Assembly (NCBI GenBank): GCA_002393895.1 | Contig: DGUE01000165.1 | Coordinates: 1-12,045 of the forward strand | Direction: 5' to 3' | From: Bacteroidales bacterium UBA4318 | Lineage (GTDB): Bacteria; Bacteroidota; Bacteroidia; Bacteroidales; UBA932 | DNA: 12,045 nucleotides | In this document: in pieces, positions 1-4,673 of the stretch | Layout of the letters: every line of letters begins with the position of its first letter | How positions within the stretch are numbered: the first letter of the stretch is position 1 | Program-made: the position numbers and the translations under genes | The notes under the pieces: model-generated | What the model was told of the DNA's origin: nothing | What the model saw: the letters and a program-made list of their open reading frames with translations, nothing else | Database searches by the model: none

Positions 1-701
1 TCGGGATCGAGCGCGATGGGGGAATCTAAGGTAAGGGTCAAAGACTCGCCCTGGCTTTCATCGAAACTGTAAGTGTCCGTAGAGAAATCGTACTCATACC
101 GCCCCTCATACTCTTCTCCTGAACCATACTTGCTCATTGATATGCTCTTCACCGTCTTAGTGCCCTTGAGCTGGAGTTTCACCCATCCCACCTGACTGAC
201 AAAACGGAAATGAATGCCGTCGTCCGTGGAGGCCACCATGAAATTGCCGTATCCTGGCGTGTCGGAGCTGGAAACATACCCTCCATAAGCATCGGTATTC
301 AGTATGCTGACTTTGTCGTTCGCCGTGACAGAAACAGGGCCCACGGTAGAATAAACGGCACGGCAGTTCGTAAAACTCCAGCCGTTCGGAATAGTCGATG
401 TCGACCCTTCCGTGAATTCGCCGGCCGCAGCATTAGTACACGTATAAGTCGTGACGTTCGTGCCTTCGTAGATATAGATCACATCGCCGTTCTCCCAGTG
501 GTGACGGTATTTGTAGGTGCCGGTCCCATCGTCATAGTAACGGTCCATGCCGGCCTTGGTGTCATCGTCGGCAACAGAGGCATAGATAACCTTGGGGGTA
601 GACTTAATGGCATTATCATCTATAGCTTCCATGGGCTCCTGCTGGCAGGAGACAAACAATGCGGTAAAGAGAGCCGCAGCTAAAAACAAATACTTTTTCA
701 T
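1..701 (-). CDS. Fimbrillin-like lipoprotein (3' end beyond left edge)
   Basis: The gene is open from the ATG at 701 to the left edge, giving 233 codons with no stop, so it is C-terminally incomplete. The N-terminus MKKYLFLAAALFTALFVSC is a lipoprotein signal with Cys19 as the lipidated residue (lipobox FVSC). The mature part starts with a polar linker (QQEPMEAIDDNAIK). It then has a DDTKAG...HHWENGDVIYIYEG...YTC stretch resembling the 'TK/TR ... W..GD.I.vy' start of Bacteroidales fimbrillin-like (Mfa-like) surface lipoproteins, followed by Ser/Thr/Gly/Tyr-rich beta-type sequence. It is last of four genes in the visible operon, 13 nt after the 42-aa peptide. The expected place is the outer membrane or cell surface, as a pilin-like or adhesin-like subunit. 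Lipoprotein status is read directly; the fimbrillin assignment is inference from pattern, without a profile search. Another beta-sandwich lipoprotein family is possible. Confidence 0.65.
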   Translation of the reverse strand, partial: MKKYLFLAAALFTALFVSCQQEPMEAIDDNAIKSTPKVIYASVADDDTKAGMDRYYDDGTGTYKYRHHWENGDVIYIYEGTNVTTYTCTNAAAGEFTEGSTSTIPNGWSFTNCRAVYSTVGPVSVTANDKVSILNTDAYGGYVSSSDTPGYGNFMVASTDDGIHFRFVSQVGWVKLQLKGTKTVKSISMSKYGSGEEYEGRYEYDFSTDTYSFDESQGESLTLTLDSPIALDP

Positions 702-708
702 AAGCATT

Positions 709-714
709 TCCTCC
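709..714 (-). promoter_or_regulatory. Shine-Dalgarno GGAGGA before the fimbrillin-like lipoprotein
   Basis: On the minus strand GGAGGA lies 7 nt before the ATG at 701, in the short gap after the 42-aa peptide. It is the clearest Shine-Dalgarno sequence in the window; most other starts here lack one, as is normal for Bacteroidota. It fixes the start of the lipoprotein. Confidence 0.6.
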
Positions 715-843
715 TTACCAGCCGATTTCGCTGATCTCTGAAGAATCCGTAATGCTGCCATTCAGCAACACGTTTCCGCAGATTGTCATTTCCACCACCC
801 CGGCTTCAGGTGCGAGGTACTCACCTTTCTTAAGTTCTTTCAT
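715..843 (-). CDS. 42-aa conserved-pattern peptide of unknown function
   Basis: A short reading frame with ATG at 843 and TAA at 715-717 encodes 42 residues: MKELKKGEYLAPEAGVVEM, then TICGNVLLNGSITDSSEISE, then IGW. It sits 12 nt after the upstream gene and 13 nt before the next, so it is cotranscribed and its size and position are constrained. Bacteroidales genomes carry many uncharacterised peptides of 40-60 residues with the pattern basic start, Y..P, acidic or hydrophobic stretch, Leu-Leu-x-x-Ser, polar tail and a final Trp, often beside fimbrillin-like lipoprotein genes. This one fits that pattern from memory. There is no signal peptide or membrane segment; one cysteine lies at residue 22. 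Function is unknown. The tight packing supports a real gene, but it could also be a leader peptide acting on the downstream gene. Confidence 0.65.
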   Translation of the reverse strand: MKELKKGEYLAPEAGVVEMTICGNVLLNGSITDSSEISEIGW

Positions 844-855
844 ACTTATGTTGTT

Positions 856-1569
856 TTATTTTATCCAGCTGATATCTACGGTCTGGCTGAATGCATCGTC
901 GTCGACGCCTACTACGATCGCGGTGCATTCAGTCTGCACTTTGCCGTTAACCTTGGTGCGGAGCGTCAGGCCGTTCCAGACACAGAATTCACCTTCTGCG
1001 CCTTCCTTTGTCATGGCGCCGTATGCAACTGCACCAAAGGCCTTCTCTCCCTTGGAATAGGTGCCGGTCCACACGTCGCAGGGCAGATCAAGGATCTTGG
1101 TAGTGCCGCTTTTTTCGAATCCGTAGTTCTTGAGAAGAGAACTGCAGTCGTTCACCCATTCCGAGAACAGGTTGTTGACGGTCTGCTGGCAACGGTAATA
1201 ATCGTACTCTGCCCACTCTTCATCGTAATACTGGTAGCCGGTCTCGCTTGCGCGGTCGTAGTAATAGGCATAGACACTGCTCTGCGTTACCATATCCCAA
1301 CGGTATTTCTTCCCCTTGCGGGTATAAATCAGACTGCCATTATCGCTGGAATAACCTTCCACATTGGTGTAAGAGAGCTTGATGGCATAGCCTTGTTGGT
1401 TCATCTCATCGATGGTGATATCAGAAGATATCCCGTCCTCCCCGTCATCATCGATCTGCTCTTCATCTTCTATGTTATTTATTAGTTCCAGCAGGTCTCC
1501 CAGGCCTGCACATGCACATGCGCCAACGATGCCGGCACAGCATAATAATGCAAGAAATACTTTTTTCAT
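856..1569 (-). CDS. Exported acidic, Tyr- and Cys-containing protein, likely lipoprotein; function unknown
   Basis: The 237-residue protein starts MKKVFLALLCCAGIVGACAC, a signal sequence. VGAC fits a lipobox with Cys18 lipidated, and Cys20 is an alternative. An acidic linker follows (about residues 34-55, EDEEQIDDDGEDG). A folded domain of about 180 residues has many Tyr and Trp and five cysteines (127, 142, 164, 196, 215). Segments such as GSLIYTRKGKKYRWDM, LPCDVWTGTY and LTLRTKVNGK resemble the strand-rich 'report, convert, apply' layout of LolA-like or DUF4412-like envelope proteins. That is only a fold-level suggestion. The gene begins 7 nt after the solo HTH stop and is followed 12 nt later by the 42-aa peptide, so it belongs to this operon. 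I do not recognise a specific family. The odd cysteine number in the mature domain leaves at least one free thiol if disulfides form. Confidence 0.75.
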   Translation of the reverse strand: MKKVFLALLCCAGIVGACACAGLGDLLELINNIEDEEQIDDDGEDGISSDITIDEMNQQGYAIKLSYTNVEGYSSDNGSLIYTRKGKKYRWDMVTQSSVYAYYYDRASETGYQYYDEEWAEYDYYRCQQTVNNLFSEWVNDCSSLLKNYGFEKSGTTKILDLPCDVWTGTYSKGEKAFGAVAYGAMTKEGAEGEFCVWNGLTLRTKVNGKVQTECTAIVVGVDDDAFSQTVDISWIK

Positions 1570-1576
1570 GGTAATA

Positions 1577-1771
1577 CTATATTAATCCTTGTTCAATTGC
1601 TTTCCTGACTACCTCCACTGTGGTGGCCGCATCGAACTTGGCTTTGATGCGTTTGCGGTACCACTTGATGGTGGGAAGACTAAGACATAGTTTTTCTGCA
1701 ATCTGGACACTGGTCCTGCCATCCGAGATCAGACGGAGAATCGTTTGTTCCTTGGTGCTTAAATGTATCAT
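1577..1771 (-). CDS. Solo LuxR/GerE-type helix-turn-helix protein
   Basis: The protein is only 64 residues and is essentially one LuxR-type HTH domain: LSTKEQTILRLISDGRTSVQ leads into the turn, and LSLPTIKWYRKRI is the recognition helix. It has no receiver, autoinducer or membrane domain. Aligned without gaps to the last 61 residues of the divergent TPR regulator it matches at about 37 positions (61%), including nearly all of CLSL.TIKWYRK. The two probably recognise the same DNA. A stop codon 39-41 nt upstream, with no ATG between, argues against an N-terminal extension. It is the first gene of a four-gene minus-strand operon. The likely role is an activator or repressor of its own operon, or a competitor of the membrane-bound paralogue; which one cannot be read from sequence. 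Confidence 0.85.
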   Translation of the reverse strand: MIHLSTKEQTILRLISDGRTSVQIAEKLCLSLPTIKWYRKRIKAKFDAATTVEVVRKAIEQGLI

Positions 1772-1775
1772 GTTG

Positions 1776-1783
1776 CAAAGTTC
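1776..1783 (-). promoter_or_regulatory. Candidate -7 element for the solo-HTH operon
   Basis: On the minus strand GAACTTTG matches the Bacteroidota -7 consensus TAnnTTTG except for its first base. It ends 4 nt before the ATG at 1771, so a transcript would have almost no 5' leader. No TTTG lies at the expected -33 distance, which would suit a promoter that needs an activator. Confidence 0.4.
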
Positions 1784-1810
1784 GCTAATACATTTCCCAA
1801 AAACACCATT

Positions 1811-1866
1811 CTAAAGTATAGAAACTACTATCCTAAAGTATAGATTTTCAACCGTATAGAGCTATA
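1811..1866. promoter_or_regulatory. Direct-repeat operator region between divergent regulators
   Basis: CTAAAGTATAGA occurs exactly at 1811-1822 and 1833-1844, a spacing of 22 bp or about two helical turns. A third partial copy, GTATAGA, is at 1854-1860 and runs into a dyad TATAG-AG-CTATA at 1855-1866. The array fills the middle of the 123-bp gap between two genes that both encode LuxR-type HTH domains. It lies just upstream of both candidate -7 boxes, where activator sites usually sit. The repeats are read directly; their use as binding sites for either regulator is inferred. Confidence 0.55.
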
Positions 1867-1881
1867 TTGGGAGCTTTTTGC

Positions 1882-1889
1882 TATCTTCG
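1882..1889 (+). promoter_or_regulatory. Candidate -7 element for the TPR-LuxR gene
   Basis: TATCTTCG matches TAnnTTTG with one mismatch and ends 5 nt before the ATG at 1895. No TTTG is found 19-21 nt upstream; that position is close to the third partial repeat GTATAGA. This mirrors the opposite promoter of the pair. Confidence 0.4.
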
Positions 1890-1894
1890 CTTTC

Positions 1895-3103
1895 ATGAAA
1901 AGAATCCTTCTGTCACTCTGCGTTTTAGTCCTCCCTTTGCTGGAAGGGGCCGCCTACACAGACCACCGCGGACACAATCTCGACTCGCTTGAGAGGGTGG
2001 TTGCCGGATGGACTCCCGAGCGTGAAGCCACTGCAGACGAAAGCACAAGCTCTGGGCTCATAAAAGCCTATTACGAGTTAATGTACGGCTACAGGAACAT
2101 CAACGGGGAGCGTTCCGCGCTGTTCGCCCGCAAGTGCTACAACCTGGCCATACGCTGGAACTGGCTTGCGAAGATGAGTGACGGGCTGAACGGCATTGCA
2201 CTGATTCATTATGGGCAAGCCCGCTACGACAGCGCCCTGGTGTATTTCAACAGGTCGCTTGCTGTGGTGGACAGGATGGCGGCAGGAGAGCATTCTTTCA
2301 CCTCGGATAAACCATATCCCGAAAGCGATGTTGACGACAGTTACGCATCGCTGTACGGTGCGATGGGCAACTGCTATAACATGATGGATTCCCTTTCCAA
2401 GGCGATGGAATACTACATGAAAGCCGGGGAGATCTTCGAGAAATACGGATGGAACGAGAGCAATGCAGTGCTGTGGTACAACCTCGGGGAAACCTGGTAT
2501 GAAGAGGGCGACATGGACCAGGCTCTTGCATGCTACGAGAAATCCCTCGGCTATGCCAAGGCATCGGGAGATTCCCTCCAACTGGCATCTGCCTACAAGG
2601 GTTTGGGCGGATACTGGCTGGCAAAAGGGAAAACTGCGAAAGCCCTCAGATACATACAAAAGGCGGATTCCTACTACTCCCTCCACGAGGATCAGGAGTT
2701 CATGGCCAGGATAGAGACCCTCGGCCTCACTAACCGCATCATGGAGGATCAGAAGAAACTATGGAGAACTCTGGCCCTGTCCGGAGCGCTGGTCATCCTG
2801 CTGCTTGTGGCCATCTCGCTGATACTAAGGAAGATGGACCGTCTGAGAAAAGAGAAGGAAGGGGCCGATGCCGTAATTGACGAGGCGCTGGAAGAGAATC
2901 AGGACGCCGAAGGTCTGCTGACCGAGCGAGAGGAGCAGATCCTCCCCCTCATCGCCTCCGGCATGACCAGCCCGCAGATAGCAGACAAGGTGTGCCTGAG
3001 CCTTGCCACCATAAAGTGGTACCGAAAGAAACTGATGATAAAACTGGATGCCGCGAATACCGCCGAACTGGTATCCAAGGCCAAGGAGAAAGGTCTGATA
3101 TAA
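1895..3103 (+). CDS. Membrane-spanning TPR sensor with C-terminal LuxR-type HTH regulator
   Basis: The 402-residue protein has a signal or anchor sequence (MKRILLSLCVLVLPLLEGAA). About four TPR-like helix pairs follow at residues 98-131, 153-186, 193-226 and 233-266, with typical ALVYFNRSL, AMEYYMKAG, ALACYEKSL and ALRYIQKAD second helices. One membrane span (about 291-311) and a charged, probably coiled-coil linker (312-338) lead to a LuxR/GerE HTH (340-402, recognition helix LSLATIKWYRKKL). The expected topology puts the TPRs in the periplasm and the HTH in the cytoplasm. This is a one-component regulator of a kind common in Bacteroidota, where such proteins couple envelope signals or protein partners to transcription. 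It is transcribed divergently from an operon headed by a solo HTH close to its own. The signal is unknown. The domain calls are strong; the target operon is inferred from the neighbourhood. Confidence 0.85.
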   Translation: MKRILLSLCVLVLPLLEGAAYTDHRGHNLDSLERVVAGWTPEREATADESTSSGLIKAYYELMYGYRNINGERSALFARKCYNLAIRWNWLAKMSDGLNGIALIHYGQARYDSALVYFNRSLAVVDRMAAGEHSFTSDKPYPESDVDDSYASLYGAMGNCYNMMDSLSKAMEYYMKAGEIFEKYGWNESNAVLWYNLGETWYEEGDMDQALACYEKSLGYAKASGDSLQLASAYKGLGGYWLAKGKTAKALRYIQKADSYYSLHEDQEFMARIETLGLTNRIMEDQKKLWRTLALSGALVILLLVAISLILRKMDRLRKEKEGADAVIDEALEENQDAEGLLTEREEQILPLIASGMTSPQIADKVCLSLATIKWYRKKLMIKLDAANTAELVSKAKEKGLI

Positions 3104-3113
3104 AAATAATTAC

Positions 3114-3121
3114 TATATTTG
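3114..3121 (+). promoter_or_regulatory. Consensus -7 box (TATATTTG) for the 75-aa gene
   Basis: TATATTTG is an exact match to TAnnTTTG. It lies in the 22-nt gap after the TPR-LuxR gene and ends 4 nt before the next ATG, so that gene could have its own nearly leaderless transcript as well as read-through. No good -33 TTTG is visible inside the end of the preceding gene. Confidence 0.5.
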
Positions 3122-3125
3122 TGCT

Positions 3126-3353
3126 ATGGCACGAAAAAGTAAATCTGGCGTAGATCCCCGCTATCTGGACAAAGAGCGCGCAGCTCTCAAGCGCACCATC
3201 CGCAAATCCGTTTTCTTCAATAAAAAAGAAGTGACTGCAATCAACGAGTATTGCAAGGTGTTCGGCGTGCGCTCCCGCAGTGCCCTAATCCGTCAGATTA
3301 CCATGGAACACATCCTCTCGGAACTGGACAAGGCGCACCCCACCCTGTTTTAG
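3126..3353 (+). CDS. Ribbon-helix-helix-like small DNA-binding protein
   Basis: The 75-residue protein has a basic start (MARKSKSG, then LKRTIRK). A short strand-like segment RKSVFFN (residues 26-32) is followed by two helices: KKEVTAINEYCKVFG (33-47) and SRSALIRQITMEHILSEL (50-67). It ends in HPTLF. The layout (strand, helix A, G.xSrSalir, helix B) fits ribbon-helix-helix proteins of the CopG/Arc/MobC type, which bind DNA as dimers. It starts 22 nt after the TPR-LuxR gene on the same strand, with its own -7 box. It lies directly beside the RAYT repeat array, and its stop is about 16 bp from a degenerate repeat unit. No toxin or relaxase partner is adjacent, so it is more likely a stand-alone regulator than an antitoxin. 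The fold is inferred from pattern. Confidence 0.65.
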   Translation: MARKSKSGVDPRYLDKERAALKRTIRKSVFFNKKEVTAINEYCKVFGVRSRSALIRQITMEHILSELDKAHPTLF

Positions 3354-3368
3354 CCACCTCCACACACT

Positions 3369-3383
3369 CTCTTTCCTTCTGGC
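3369..3383 (-). repeat. Degenerate half unit of the 34-bp REP-like repeat
   Basis: On the minus strand GCCAGAAGGAAAGAG matches the first 15 bases of the neighbouring unit (GCCGGCAGGAAATAG) at 12 of 15 positions, exactly one 51-bp period beyond it. The second half is not recognisable. It reads as the decayed or unfinished end of the array. Confidence 0.4.
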
Positions 3384-3471
3384 AGTTTTGGTTTTCGCCA
3401 CCACGGGCAGGTTTTTGGGCTATTTCCTGCCGGCAGTTTTGGTTTTCGCCACCACGGGCAGGTTTTTGGGC
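3381..3471. repeat. 40-bp exact direct repeat, two copies, 51-bp period
   Basis: Positions 3381-3420 and 3432-3471 are identical over 40 bases, separated by 11 bp (tatttcctgcc). The repeat joins the conserved end of one REP-like unit to the 17-bp spacer TGGCGAAAACCAAAACT (minus-strand reading). The exact identity points to a recent tandem duplication on this side of the transposase gene. Confidence 0.9.
3401..3434 (-). repeat. REP-like unit B (34 bp)
   Basis: Read on the minus strand, this unit begins GCCGGCAGG and ends CCTGCCCGTGG. Inner arms GGCAGG and CCTGCC form a 6-bp stem with a 14-nt loop. It also contains the perfect palindrome CTGCCGGCAG (3427-3436), where its start meets the spacer. 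Same length and end motifs as the three other units around the transposase gene. Confidence 0.75.
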
Positions 3472-3485
3472 ATTAACGTGCCCGC
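3452..3485 (-). repeat. REP-like unit A (34 bp), overlapping the 3' end of the transposase gene
   Basis: Read on the minus strand, this unit begins GCGGGCACG and ends CCTGCCCGTGG; arms CGGGCA and TGCCCG give a perfect 6-bp stem. Its first arm supplies the last codons of the transposase gene (end of FPRAR and the stop), so gene and repeat share bases 3473-3485. Confidence 0.75.
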
Positions 3486-4387
3486 GGGAACATCCGGTCG
3501 ACATCATCGATGCGAAGATTCAGGACCTGCGAAATCTGCTTGTTTGAACTGTCCAGTTTACGTTTCATCATTTGAGCCGCTTTGAGTCTATCCTCGGTAG
3601 ACATTTCCCGTATACCTGTATCAGGATACCAGCTGGAAACTATCTTGAAGACTTCCTCATTCGGCAGTTGGATACTTTCTCCCAGAATCCTGGCTATTTC
3701 AATGTCTGATTCTCCCTGACGGGACAGCATGGAAAAGTATTGATTTGCGCTATTGAAGAAACTCTCTGTACGCTTGTAATTCACAAAACTGCTCCGCAGA
3801 ATCATGCCATCCCGGACCTTTATGCTTCTGGGCATTTCAACATTATGGGAACGACATATCTTCCTGCGCTTCTCTATGCTCAGGCTATGCCATGGTTCTC
3901 CTTCAGCCATCAGCCATAGATTCCCATTGAATAACAGATTCCCGGAGCCCCAGGGATAACCGGTGGGAGTGCTGTCCAGACGTGCCACATAGGCATTTCG
4001 GTCGATATACCCTATCCGTTTCCTGAAAAGCCCCAGTCCTGTTGTTTCGTCGGCACGTATCTTCCAGTCCTTCAATGACTTATTGCCGAGAGACAGTTGA
4101 AACCGGCGCATCCTTTCTCGGAAACAATCAGTAAAGGCATCAACACTAGACAACGAGCCTTCTCCCATAATGTGGTGGTGATTGTTCATCTGGATATCGT
4201 CCAGAATTACCAGACCGGATTCTGCTGCAGAAATGGCAATGATGTTGGTCCCGACAATGAACTCTTCCCTGGTTTTATACAGCAACCAGTCCAGGTGCTC
4301 TGTCGTAATCATGTAGTAAGGCCCCCCGGCCGCAAAGATGCGTTCACACTCCCGCTCCCGCATCCAGTAATCATTCCTCACGTGCAT
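3473..4387 (-). CDS. REP-associated tyrosine transposase (RAYT), Y1/HUH family
   Basis: The 304-residue protein shows the IS200/RAYT plan. Residues 22-75 (GPYYMITTEHLDWLLYKTR ... DIQMNNHHHIM) form the core strands ending in the metal-binding HUH motif; H70 and H72 are the pair in NHHH, where most relatives have NHvH. A helix (83-100) follows, then IGYIDRNAYVAR with Y127 as the likely nucleophile, matching the YI.rNPv.A motif, and TGYPWGSG (142-149), matching dYpWSS. The remaining 155 residues are an extra domain ending in a probable helix-turn-helix (263-300, STEDRLKAAQMMKRKL ... ISQVLNLRIDDVDRMF), as in RAYTs with C-terminal DNA-binding tails. Such proteins cut single-stranded REP hairpins. 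REP-like arrays flank this one on both sides, and the last codons lie inside a repeat unit. The frame is intact and looks functional. No clear promoter is visible upstream of the ATG at 4387. Confidence 0.8.
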   Translation of the reverse strand: MHVRNDYWMRERECERIFAAGGPYYMITTEHLDWLLYKTREEFIVGTNIIAISAAESGLVILDDIQMNNHHHIMGEGSLSSVDAFTDCFRERMRRFQLSLGNKSLKDWKIRADETTGLGLFRKRIGYIDRNAYVARLDSTPTGYPWGSGNLLFNGNLWLMAEGEPWHSLSIEKRRKICRSHNVEMPRSIKVRDGMILRSSFVNYKRTESFFNSANQYFSMLSRQGESDIEIARILGESIQLPNEEVFKIVSSWYPDTGIREMSTEDRLKAAQMMKRKLDSSNKQISQVLNLRIDDVDRMFPRAR

Positions 4388-4460
4388 AACGCATTCTATT
4401 TATTACAAAGAAGGGGAAAAAACTCCGCATTTCCAAGTCACGCAGGTCTTTCTTTTTACC

Positions 4461-4494
4461 GCGGGCAGGAATAGGGCGCTTTTTCTGCCGGTGG
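4461..4494 (+). repeat. REP-like unit C (34 bp)
   Basis: The unit begins GCGGGCAGGAATAGG and ends CTGCCGGTGG. Arms GGCAG and CTGCC pair over 5 bp; the next pair is a G-G mismatch. It starts 73 bp upstream of the transposase ATG and points in the opposite direction to units A and B. Confidence 0.7.
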
Positions 4495-4511
4495 ATTTAA
4501 AAATGGCGGTT

Positions 4512-4556
4512 GCGGGCAGAAAAGTGGCCGAAATCCTGCCCGTGGGAATCGGGCAG
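4512..4556 (+). repeat. REP-like unit D (34 bp) plus a third alternating arm
   Basis: The 34-bp unit covers 4512-4545. It has the best stem of the four: CGGGCAG (4513-4519) and CTGCCCG (4536-4542), 7 bp with no mismatch. Another CGGGCAG at 4550-4556 can pair with the same CTGCCCG across a 7-nt loop (TGGGAAT). Two mutually exclusive hairpins are therefore possible. Confidence 0.75.
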
Positions 4557-4573
4557 AGGCTGGGAAGGGCCGC

Positions 4574-4615
4574 GGTGGGCCGCACAGCGCCGGGCAAAGG
4601 GCGAGGTGGGCCGCA
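4574..4615. repeat. GC-rich 11-bp direct repeat
   Basis: GGTGGGCCGCA occurs at 4574-4584 and 4605-4615 (period 31 bp), between REP unit D and the M16 terminator. With the flanking sequence this makes a very GC-rich stretch. It may be a worn outer part of the repeat array; no function is visible. Confidence 0.5.
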
Positions 4616-4625
4616 GGGGAAAAGA

Positions 4626-4656
4626 AAAGGGGTCCGGCGAAATGCCGGGCCCCTTT
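4626..4656 (-). terminator. Rho-independent terminator of the M16 peptidase gene
   Basis: In the minus-strand transcript AAAGGGG-C-CCGGC pairs with GCCGG-A-CCCCTTT around the loop ATTTC: 13 positions with one C-A mismatch. The run TTTTCTTTT follows directly. It begins 17 bp after the M16 stop. It should also insulate the transposase gene, on the same strand downstream, from M16 transcription. Confidence 0.85.
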
Positions 4657-4673
4657 ACTTTCTGGCGCTGCAG

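Larger units (their letters stand above)
3401..4545 (-). mobile_element. RAYT locus with mirrored REP-like arrays (REPtron-like element)
   Basis: A Y1/HUH transposase gene (3473-4387) lies between two pairs of 34-bp imperfect palindromes. Units at 3401-3434 and 3452-3485 read on the minus strand; units at 4461-4494 and 4512-4545 read on the plus strand. All four begin GC(G/C)GGCA and end CTGCC(C/G)GTGG, with GTGG facing away from the gene on both sides. Both pairs have the same 51-bp period (34-bp unit plus 17-bp spacer). REP-associated tyrosine transposases are known to bind and cut REP palindromes near their genes. The arrangement is read directly; that this protein acts on these repeats is inferred. 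Confidence 0.7.

Noticed and set aside
2078..2686. Minus-strand open frame of 202 codons opposite the TPR-LuxR gene
   Set aside because: The plus strand encodes clear TPR repeats; the antisense product shows no family features.
3401..3485. CRISPR-like repeat/spacer layout (34-bp unit, 17-bp spacer)
   Set aside because: Only two units per side, the units are imperfect, one spacer is itself duplicated, spacers are too short, and no cas genes are present.
3298..3585. Small frames containing a repeated segment in the left REP array (both strands)
   Set aside because: Their internal repeats are simply the 40-bp DNA duplication translated; they overlap real gene ends and have no start signals.
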